Shown: in pieces, positions 50,831 through 59,600 of the stretch | Position numbering within the stretch: position 1 is the stretch's first letter | How the letters are laid out: each line of letters opens with the position of its first letter | From: Tribonema minus | Taxonomy: Eukaryota > Sar > Xanthophyceae > Tribonematales > Tribonemataceae | NCBI GenBank assembly: GCA_017506865.1 | Contig: JAFCMP010000445.1 | Location: 1,909,628 to 1,973,627, forward strand | DNA: 64,000 nucleotides | Reading direction: 5' to 3' | Position numbers and translations under genes: made by a program | The notes under the pieces: generated by a model | Databases searched by the model: none | Told to the model about the DNA's origin: nothing | The model's input: the letters and a program-made list of their open reading frames with translations, nothing else

Positions 50831-51112
50831 TGACGGAACTATAACACCGTGGCAGAGTAGGACACCCAAGGTGGACCCAATGCAAAGTGCAGAACAGCAC
50901 TAGACCAGGGCAGGCTGGTATTGCAAAGAAGTGATTATTGTGCAGGAGCGTGAGCAAGCGGAGAAATAGCCCTGAGTCAATGGCGGAACAGTACCGGACT
51001 GGTGCTGGAACATGCAGTGGTGGACGAACAAGAGAAACTCCCAGAATGGGGAGAAACCTGTGTAGGTATGCATGCACATGCAAGTAGGGTATGTAGGTAT
51101 CATACTCCGTCA
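50831..51112 (-). repeat. copia 5' LTR (282 bp)
   Basis: Same sequence as 46,001-46,282. Its inner end abuts the primer-binding site and the ORF start. Confidence 0.95.
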
Positions 51113-51343
51113 CTTGAAACTTGAACGAACTTGGCCCGCCCGCCTCGCGCCTTGAATCTTGAAGTTCAAGTTCTTGTGCCCTGACTCATCCAACATCTGA
51201 GGCATGCAATTCAAGAAAGGCGCCCTTACGGGCTGTGGGATAAGCACCAATGTGGGACCCACGCCGTACAATTGAAAGTTTTGAGTTGAGAGCGCGTCAT
51301 CCTGTGCTCAAAATAACAGTGAGGTGAGTTGTCAAGTTCGTTA

Positions 51344-54300
51344 TCAGCTCCCGTCGATGAAGGTGAGCACTCGCGCTGCAGCGGCAGGAGGGTGCCAGAA
51401 TGTGCCTACACGCTCTGTAAGGAAAGATGATGTATGGTGGAGCGTGTAGATGAGATTGGTGAAATGCTTGTCGCCCCTTGCTGCCCTTCCTCGATAGCGT
51501 CCGGCAAAATCCTGCAATTGCGCAATCAGCTCATCTGGTTCGGGAGCGTCAACTGGGCAAATAAACTCCACCATACCATTGGCCTGTACATGCACCACAT
51601 AGCCATCGCAACTGTCAGTTGATGTCTCATTCCAAGCTTTCAGAGACACCTTCACAATATCACCCTTGGCATAGCGGCATGGAGTGCGTGGCAGCGTTGA
51701 GGCTGCTGGCGTTACTGGCTTGTCAGCTGCGTCACGGGTGGAGGTAACTCGCTTTTCCTGTGGAACGTTTGTAAAAGGGGGTGTTTCCACCACTGCATGC
51801 CTCTCTTTCACAAGCTTCAGTCTACTGCAGTGGATGTACTTCAACATCACCTGACCCTGATGCGTTGCACGCAAGACATAAGTGTCTAAGCCCGGTATAC
51901 GCCTCTCTACTACAAAAGGGCCCAGCCACCGATCTGCCTTCAACTTGCGGCTTAGACCTTTGCGCACAGGCGGATAATGGACTAGTACTGTATCACCGGG
52001 TTGGAAGCGCCGCGCATAGCCCTGCTCCTTTGCTGCTTCTTCGCGCAGCCTCTCCTCCTGCTCTTGAAGCGATGATTGGACCAGGCGGTAGCCCTCCCGT
52101 ATAGCGTCATGGGAAGCCTCCAGGTGCTCCGCGGCAGTACGCCACCTGTTGGACAACTTAGACACACGTATATCTCCTAGCATAGCCTCAAACGGCAACA
52201 ACGGCTCGCGACCGTACAACATGCGGAAAGGTGACATGCCATAGGTGGTGTTAGTGCAAGCGCGGTGATTGAAGAGGGCCTGCGGGAGCACACGATCCCA
52301 GTTGCGTTGATTGTCTTCTACAAGCATGGACAAAATGTTCACAAGTGAGCCATTGGTGCGCTCAGTGAGACCGTTGCATGCGGGGTGGTAGGGTGAAGTG
52401 AAACGTTGCTCAACGCCCAGCAATCTGGTCAGCTCTTTCATCAACGCTCCCCTGAATTCTTTCGCATTATCACACAGGAACATCTGCGGGCACCCATGCC
52501 TAGGTACTATTTCACTAACGATGATGCGCGCTACCGTCTGGGCTGACTTATCAGGGATTGCAAAGGCCTCCGGCCACCTAGTGAGGTAGTCCGTGAAAAC
52601 CAAAATAAAACGGTTGCCATCGTCTGATGTTGGCAGAGGACCTACTATATCAAACCCTACCAACTGGAATGCATGTTGCAAATCAATATCTCCAAAGCCA
52701 TGTACCCTAATTCGTGCATCACGCCTTGACTTGCGCTTCTGACACGCCATGCAAGAAAGCACCCAATGAAAAACATCCGCATACATGCCTGGCCAAAAGT
52801 ACCTGCGCCTAACCTTGTCATAGGTGCGAGCAAAACCACTGTGGCCTCCCCCGATTGCACCGTCATGACACTCAAGCAACACGCGCTCGCGCAGAGCCTT
52901 TGGTATAACCAACAAGTCTGTCCCTGCCCTGTGTGACCTTCCCCCTGCAGCAATATACATCTTAGCTTCGCGCATATAATAACCTGCACGTTCAAAAGCA
53001 CGCGCCTCTTCAACTTCAACTGGGGTTAGACCATGAGCCCTACTACTGGCTTTTGCTTGGAGGTATTTCACAACCTTGCCAAGCACTGGATCGCTGCCCA
53101 AAGAATCTGCTAAGTCACTCGACTGAAAAACTGGACGCTGCCGCTTCTTAAACTTTAATGAACCACCTGTTTCTTCGTCACTGTCAAACTCGTCTCCATC
53201 GTCCAGCGTTGGTTCTCCTAGGTGATCATCTTCGCCCTCTGGCCACAATTGCGCCACCGCTGTCATGCTGACCTGCACTCTCGAGCACTGCACTCCACCT
53301 GTCTTCTCAATGTCGCTAAAAGCAAGAACAGGCACTGCAATTCTTTCTTTGGTGTCAGGTGTGGGCCTCTGCACGCCCCCATGCAGCGAGGTCTGCGCTG
53401 CATTCACAGAGAGGTCAACACCTGCAGACATCATGACATAAGCACCGTCCCTGATACGAGAGAGAGCATCTGCATTACCATTCTCTTTACCAGGCCTATG
53501 TACTATATCCATGTTGTATTCTTGCAGTTCTGATATGTAACGTTCTTGCCGCTTAGTTCGCGGTTCTGAGCCACCCATGAGATGCGCTAGCGCAGAGTGA
53601 TCAGTTTGTAGAGTGAACGTGTTGCCATTATGCAAAAACTGCCTGAAGTAGTGAACCCCTTCCACGGCCGCTAGCGCTTCCCTATCATAGGTGCCGTAGT
53701 TGCGCTCGGCAGTTTTTAAAGTCCTACTATAATATCCTATGGGATGCTCACCATTGACAGGACAAATTTGCGTCAGCACTGCTCCAACTCCATAGTCTGA
53801 AGCATCTGTTTGCAATACCAGCTTGACTGTACCATTAAGGATCCCTTTCAAGTCTGGATGAGCTAGCACAGGGGACGTTTTTAGCGCCTCCTTCAAAACC
53901 TGCCAAGTTGCTACACAATCATCAGAAAGCTCAAACGGCACACCTTTGCGCGTGAGGTTTACCAGGGGCTCCGTGATTGTAGAAAAATTGGAAATGTACT
54001 GCCTATAATATGCTGCCATACACAAAAAGGAACGCACATCATGGAGGTCAGTGGGAAGTGGTATTTTGTCGATGGCTGCCACTTTTGATGGGTCCACACG
54101 TTTACCTCGCGCATCCACTATGTGGCCCAGAAACTTGACCTCTTTCATTGCGAAATGACACTTTGATGGCTTCAGCTTAATACCAACTGAGAGCAAGCGG
54201 CTCAGCACTACCTTCAAATGCTTCATGTGTTCCTCGAAAGTTTTGCTGAAAACCAAAATATCGTCCACATACACTAATGCATACACCCACAACGCATCAT

Positions 54301-56647
54301 GTCCCATGGCCAACTGCATCAGACGCTGAAAAGTAGATGGCATATTCATGAGCCCCATGGGTCCAACCTTCCATTGGTAGCACCCCCATTTGGTCTGAAA
54401 TGCTGTTAGCGGCCTGGATTCTCTATCAAGTTCAACATGCCAGAATCCAGCTACCGCGTCCATAGAGCTGAACCACTCAGAGCCACTCAACGCTGAATGC
54501 ACCTCATCAATGCGTGGCAACGGAAAACCATCCTGGCCGCTGCCCTTTTCTTTGACCGCTTGATTAACCGCCCTCAAGTCTTGCACTACTCGCAGTCCCC
54601 CATCCGGCTTGGGTATTATCATCAAAGGGGAGTTCCAAGGCGAATTTGACGGTTCAATCACACCTTTCTTAATCAAAAAATCTATCTCCTTCCACAGCAC
54701 TTCAAGCTCCTTCAAGCTGTACTTGCGCAATCTTGCACGTACTGGTCTAGCATCCCCTACATCAATATGATGACGGACCAACGACGTCTTTCCGGGCCTG
54801 CCATCAAATGAGAAGATACCTTTCCTAGCCATGCTACGCAGCAAATCCGTTAAAATTTCTTTCTGCTTGTTTGTAAGGTGATCCAATTCCCCTATTTTGA
54901 ACGCGGCAAACCACTCCAACTCCCGCGCTCGCTGCACTGCTTCTTCGTCCGTACACTCATTGACAGGTTCTGTACCTGCGCCAGTGTCAACACCAGGTTG
55001 CGATTCTACATCAATCTTTGCTTCCTGTTTAGTTCCAGCGTGAGTTTCTGAGACTGCAGTGCAAGAAGTTTTCGCTGGTGGGGGCTCTGCAGGCGGTCGT
55101 ACCCCCGGTACCGTGCCTGCTACAGGGATTGTTCTGTCATCAGCAGTGCTCATCCCCTCAACTTCAACTTGGCGCCCCCAACCATGCGCACTACTCTGCG
55201 CAAACAAATTCTCCGCAGCTGTTCCATTTATGGCCCCTTCAGACTGTGCCCGTGCTTCCGCGGGCGTGACACACCCCATCGCTACCATGAAGCAGGCTGT
55301 GGTCAAACGATCATTGCGTTCAACACTCGCTATCCTGGCTTTGACCGCTGCCAATTTACTGTCACGCGCAGGTGTATCAGTCTGTCTCAACGACTCCGTG
55401 GACAGCTTCAGCAAACTGCGTGTAATGCCTACTTCATGTTGGTGTACCTCCTTCTTCCACATCCGCTCATCCAACAAGTGTAGATGCCCCACTTTAACAC
55501 CCGGTTTCAGCTTACCGGTACGCTTCACAATAGTGATGTTTATAGTGCTGGTTTGATTACCTTCTTCCACCAACACTCGCTGGCGCCGCACTGCCCAGTG
55601 CCCCTTTGGGTCTACTACCCCTTCTAGCACATAGTTGCCCGGCGGCACCCACCCTGTCCACGTCACCAACACTGCAACTCCTGCTGTTGTAGGTTCAGTT
55701 ACTGGGTATTGTTTGGCAACGCGTACTGTAGCTTGCTTGTGCGCCGATGCGCCTTGCTCAGCAACTAGCAGAATATCGTCCCACCCTGGCAATTTAGCAT
55801 TGGCGGTAGCGGCTACGCCTGGGTCTTCTGACATGTGATTCTTGCCCAAGCGCTCATCAAGCTCATCCATCACTTGGTTGTATGCTTCCAACATTGTCAT
55901 CTTACCTGGCGTGCGCGCCCCGCCGCTGCGATGGCCTTCAGCGTCTTCACCGCTGGCGTCGCCGTCGCCGTTGCTTGCGTCTTCACCGCTGTCCGCGTCG
56001 GTGCTTCTTGCCGTGGTGCTGGTGCTTGAAGTTGAAGTTGAGGTAGAGGTCGGCTGTGGTCCTGGCTCGCGGTTGTTGTTGCCAGCGCTCTTGACCGAGC
56101 CCTGCATGTGCCGTAGCTTGCGCAAAAATGGCGTGCTAGGCAGAGAGGAGGCAATGAGTACAGGCCCCACGAGAGTGCCGCCCTGACGGTGATCCTCAGG
56201 CAGTGCATACGGGCCAAGTGTCTGCACAAAAATGCCATCCTCAATGAGACGCGACGCCGCTGGGTGCAGGCGATGCTGCGTGTCAAACAACACAGGCTCA
56301 GTGCGCAAGATGCGCACAATAAATGACATGACTGGTGCCAGCACGATCTGGCCACAACCTTTTGCCAGGGCAGTCTGACTGACCCCCGGCGGCACCTTGA
56401 TCCACCACAAGCCGTTGGCTCGCATCACGTCAGCCTGCGAGGGGACATACCGCTGTGAGAGCGAGAACTCAATGTCACCTCGACGCATGTGGTCGTCTGC
56501 AGGCTGGCGAAACACATGGAAGTGGCGTGAAACGAGAGTGGGAGCACTGCGCTTGGCGTCATGTGTCCAGCGAGCTGTGGCATTGCGCGGCGGCAGCACA
56601 TACACAGGGTTAGACACGCCCCACATTTCACCAGGGTTAATCTGCAC
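51344..56647 (-). CDS. gypsy-2 methyltransferase C-terminus and pol (RT, RNase H, integrase)
   Basis: Opens with the rest of the methyltransferase (INPGEMWGVSNPVYV; motif X GCGQIVLAPVMSF), so its ATG is only an internal Met. Residues about 200-430 are a spacer with Ser/Thr/Asp-rich and beta-rich parts (VTWTGWVPPGNYVLEGVV), not recognised. RT: SPLMIIPKPDGGLRVVQDLR (about 670), catalytic YVDD (about 792). RNase H: LQTDASDYGVGAVL (about 950). Integrase: H-x-H/C-x2-C zinc site near 1,265-1,300, DDE at FDIVGPLP, LCDNAKEF and NGLTERTNG (about 1,336, 1,395, 1,430). A C-terminal GPF-type region and about 130 further residues of unknown role end it. RT before integrase marks the Ty3/gypsy order. Confidence 0.9.
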   Translation of the reverse strand: MQINPGEMWGVSNPVYVLPPRNATARWTHDAKRSAPTLVSRHFHVFRQPADDHMRRGDIEFSLSQRYVPSQADVMRANGLWWIKVPPGVSQTALAKGCGQIVLAPVMSFIVRILRTEPVLFDTQHRLHPAASRLIEDGIFVQTLGPYALPEDHRQGGTLVGPVLIASSLPSTPFLRKLRHMQGSVKSAGNNNREPGPQPTSTSTSTSSTSTTARSTDADSGEDASNGDGDASGEDAEGHRSGGARTPGKMTMLEAYNQVMDELDERLGKNHMSEDPGVAATANAKLPGWDDILLVAEQGASAHKQATVRVAKQYPVTEPTTAGVAVLVTWTGWVPPGNYVLEGVVDPKGHWAVRRQRVLVEEGNQTSTINITIVKRTGKLKPGVKVGHLHLLDERMWKKEVHQHEVGITRSLLKLSTESLRQTDTPARDSKLAAVKARIASVERNDRLTTACFMVAMGCVTPAEARAQSEGAINGTAAENLFAQSSAHGWGRQVEVEGMSTADDRTIPVAGTVPGVRPPAEPPPAKTSCTAVSETHAGTKQEAKIDVESQPGVDTGAGTEPVNECTDEEAVQRARELEWFAAFKIGELDHLTNKQKEILTDLLRSMARKGIFSFDGRPGKTSLVRHHIDVGDARPVRARLRKYSLKELEVLWKEIDFLIKKGVIEPSNSPWNSPLMIIPKPDGGLRVVQDLRAVNQAVKEKGSGQDGFPLPRIDEVHSALSGSEWFSSMDAVAGFWHVELDRESRPLTAFQTKWGCYQWKVGPMGLMNMPSTFQRLMQLAMGHDALWVYALVYVDDILVFSKTFEEHMKHLKVVLSRLLSVGIKLKPSKCHFAMKEVKFLGHIVDARGKRVDPSKVAAIDKIPLPTDLHDVRSFLCMAAYYRQYISNFSTITEPLVNLTRKGVPFELSDDCVATWQVLKEALKTSPVLAHPDLKGILNGTVKLVLQTDASDYGVGAVLTQICPVNGEHPIGYYSRTLKTAERNYGTYDREALAAVEGVHYFRQFLHNGNTFTLQTDHSALAHLMGGSEPRTKRQERYISELQEYNMDIVHRPGKENGNADALSRIRDGAYVMMSAGVDLSVNAAQTSLHGGVQRPTPDTKERIAVPVLAFSDIEKTGGVQCSRVQVSMTAVAQLWPEGEDDHLGEPTLDDGDEFDSDEETGGSLKFKKRQRPVFQSSDLADSLGSDPVLGKVVKYLQAKASSRAHGLTPVEVEEARAFERAGYYMREAKMYIAAGGRSHRAGTDLLVIPKALRERVLLECHDGAIGGGHSGFARTYDKVRRRYFWPGMYADVFHWVLSCMACQKRKSRRDARIRVHGFGDIDLQHAFQLVGFDIVGPLPTSDDGNRFILVFTDYLTRWPEAFAIPDKSAQTVARIIVSEIVPRHGCPQMFLCDNAKEFRGALMKELTRLLGVEQRFTSPYHPACNGLTERTNGSLVNILSMLVEDNQRNWDRVLPQALFNHRACTNTTYGMSPFRMLYGREPLLPFEAMLGDIRVSKLSNRWRTAAEHLEASHDAIREGYRLVQSSLQEQEERLREEAAKEQGYARRFQPGDTVLVHYPPVRKGLSRKLKADRWLGPFVVERRIPGLDTYVLRATHQGQVMLKYIHCSRLKLVKERHAVVETPPFTNVPQEKRVTSTRDAADKPVTPAASTLPRTPCRYAKGDIVKVSLKAWNETSTDSCDGYVVHVQANGMVEFICPVDAPEPDELIAQLQDFAGRYRGRAARGDKHFTNLIYTLHHTSSFLTERVGTFWHPPAAAARVLTFIDGS

Positions 56648-59600
56648 TCTCTCCTGCTTGTGACCGCCATACTTGGCCTCCTCAATCTGCCTGCCACTGT
56701 ACGCAAGGTGTCTACAACAGTTTGGTCTCCCCTGGTGATGAGAAAGAACACGCGATTGCGCAGGTTAGGGAACCCTAGGTCTGCACCTGAGAGCTCAAAT
56801 GACAACACATGGTATCCTGCCTGGTGCGCATGCTCAATCGCCAACTGCCCGCTGATTGTCTCGCTGATCTCTGGCACATTCTCAATCATCAGGCATTTCA
56901 CGCCTCGCTGAATGGCTTTGTCCACCAACTTTGGGGTTACCTGATTTGCTTCTGCATCAACTCTGATCTCCCCAGCTGGCTTGAAGCGCTGTCTGCTGGC
57001 GCCTTCACAACGGGTGCTGGCAGTTACTAGGTCAGGGTCTATCTCCATAATCCTGTCCCACACCTTATTAGATGTGTAGTCTGCCACCAGCAAGGGCACG
57101 TTGGGGTGAGATGCGCGAAAGATGGCAGCATATGTATCATCTATCTCCACTGCCAATGCTACCTGCGCCCCTCCCATAATCGCACCTTTCACGGAGCTGC
57201 CAATGCCCGCCCCCAAGTCTACCACTGTGAGGCTTGACACGGTCATGTGCTCAACGTTTGGGTACTCACCGCGCTCCACTGGTGAAATTGCTGCCCACCT
57301 GTCTGGGTGGCAATCCTGCACTGCCCAAGTTGACCCCCCCTTTTTGTCGTAGCACCCTGAGCGCCTATCTGCATCAAGCTCAGCAAGCGCCACGTCAACT
57401 TCAACTTCAACTGTCTCATCACAAGACTGAGTGCGCGCAGCATCGAGCTCCATGTCACTGTCGTCTGCTGAATCTTCACCTGACATCTTTGTCCAGTCTG
57501 TCTCCTCCACATACCTGTCAGCCGGCTCTCCGTCCTCTGAGGCACTGTCAATCGACTCTGAGCTGACCGACATTACCTCACTCAACTCACCGTTGTGCCA
57601 GCGTCTGTGCTGCACGTCTACCTCCCATCCCGCTTTCGGCAGATCATCCACCCTGATTACCCTCTCATCATCAACACTGTCAAGGTCAATAGGTGGTTGC
57701 ATTCGCTGCGTGCCCTTGCTCAACACAAACTTCGGGCCAGGCTCACCATTCTCCGCACGCTCCTCCAACAGCTCCGCGGGCAGCGACCCATACTCAAACT
57801 TCAACACCGAGCCTAGGTCAACTGCAACTTCGGCCGACTGTACTCCCTGTTGGTTGCCAGCATTGCGCGCGCTACGCCATTGGTCACGCTTGGCTCCTAC
57901 CTCATCAGGGGTCAGCGACTTGACTGCTTTGTTAGGGAAGTCAGGATGCTGTACCATGGCAGGCGAGCGACTCGTGAGCATGTCCAACCGCATACGCGCA
58001 ATGGTGCTGTAGCTGAGCAGGAACTGAGGGTCGATTTGGTTGCTCACATGAAAGTCAACTTGAGCTGAGACGCCCGCAATCTCCACCTGCACAGTCACCA
58101 TAAACATCACTGCTACCAGGTGCCTGCCAACCCCACGAATCGCCTTAAATGTGGGCTGGCGCTGGGATTGCTCCAAACGCACTGCCTGCTGCGCCGTCTC
58201 TGCCCTGTCTCTCAGCTTACGCAACAGAAGGCAGTATGCCCTGAACTGCATCACATCGCAGCCTGCGCACGAATCCAGATAAACCACTGCAGGCATGACA
58301 TTGTGAATCTGCGCCTCTACCATGAGCACCACTGGGGCCATCCTGCCAATTTGGCCACCAGCATCAGCACCTGCCACGCAGACCAGACTACTCACCTCTG
58401 CTACCTCATCATCTGCCACGAAGCAGCAGCACTCAGCGAACTTGTCGGGGTCGCAGCTCAGACACACCCGGCCTGCCGAGGGATCCCACGCGAAGTAGGT
58501 GCGCGCCGAGAAGAAGTACTCTGCCTCGTTGTCCGCCCCCACGCCAAACGCAGTGGACCACGTGGGCGCAGTGGGGCCTACTGCTGGCCTCTCGCCGTGT
58601 ACAATTGCCAGCACAGCCTGCACCAACTCAGGGGAGAGACTGGAGGGATCAAGGGGGAAGTTGTTAGCGACACGGAGCCCCCCCCCGGTGTTGGAGATCA
58701 AACCCCCGTTTGGCCTGGAGTTGATGTTGCCCCCGATGTTGGGCGCGGCGCCCCAGCCCTGCCTGCCGTAATTGGGCGGGCCCTGGCGGTTGCCAGCAGG
58801 GTAGTATAGCTGCCTGTGAGGAGCGGTCTGCAGAGGAGCACCGTGACGTTGACTCATTGCGCGGATAAGTGAGTCAAAACGCTGGTTCATGTCACTGGCA
58901 TGCTGTTGAAGATGGGAGCTGAACCTGTCCAGCGCTGCATTCCACGGAGTTTCAGCGTTAGTGTCAGTAGCCCGGGTGTTAGGCACAGCGCCGCTGCCGC
59001 CCTGCGTGGCAAGAACGTCAGCCCCAGAAGCGCCGCCCTCAGAGTTTTCCGACTCAGATTCTGACCCGCCACCACTAAATGCATATGTCGAGCCCCCCCG
59101 CTTCTCAGACTTCTTACTCACCTCTGCCGCCAAGTATGCGCGCACTGACATGCTCTTCGTCGCAGCCACTACACTCTCTGCCTGCTGCAGTTTCAGCCTT
59201 ACCGACGCCATGTCCACTTGATCCGTCCCTTGGCGCTCGAGCACCACCCTGAACTCTACCAGTGCCTCCAAGAACTTTTCAACTCGGGCCTTCACATCTT
59301 TGGATCTTGCCAGAGTGTCAATGAGCCTTCTGACAAACCTGTCTCTGAACACCTTCTCTCCCAACTCCAATCCGTGCAATGTGTATCGCAGCACTTTCTC
59401 AAAGTCCAATAAAAATACCTGGATGCTCACTCCCGGCTCCAGGCGCAGCTGCTCCAACCTTGTGTCTGCCTTGCTACGCTGCATTGACTCACTATACTCG
59501 CGGTCGAGGTGAGCATGCAACGCACTGATTTGCCTGCCTGACAGGTCGCCATTAGCGCCCCTATGTTCGTGCAGGAACGCCTTAATGCTCCTACGCAGCT

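Larger units (their letters stand above)
46001..51112 (-). mobile_element. Intact Ty1/copia retrotransposon nested in gypsy-2 (5,112 bp)
   Basis: 282-bp LTRs at both ends start TGACGGA and end TCCGTCA and look identical by eye. A perfect 5-bp duplication CTTGA lies at 45,996-46,000 and 51,113-51,117. The uninterrupted target occurs in gypsy-1 at about 32,094-32,100 (TTTCTTGAAACTTG). One full-length ORF lies between the LTRs. All of this points to a very recent, possibly active insertion. Confidence 0.96.

Noticed and set aside
55059-55556. 165-codon plus-strand frame
   Set aside because: It lies opposite the gypsy-2 pol spacer; no domain features and no start context.
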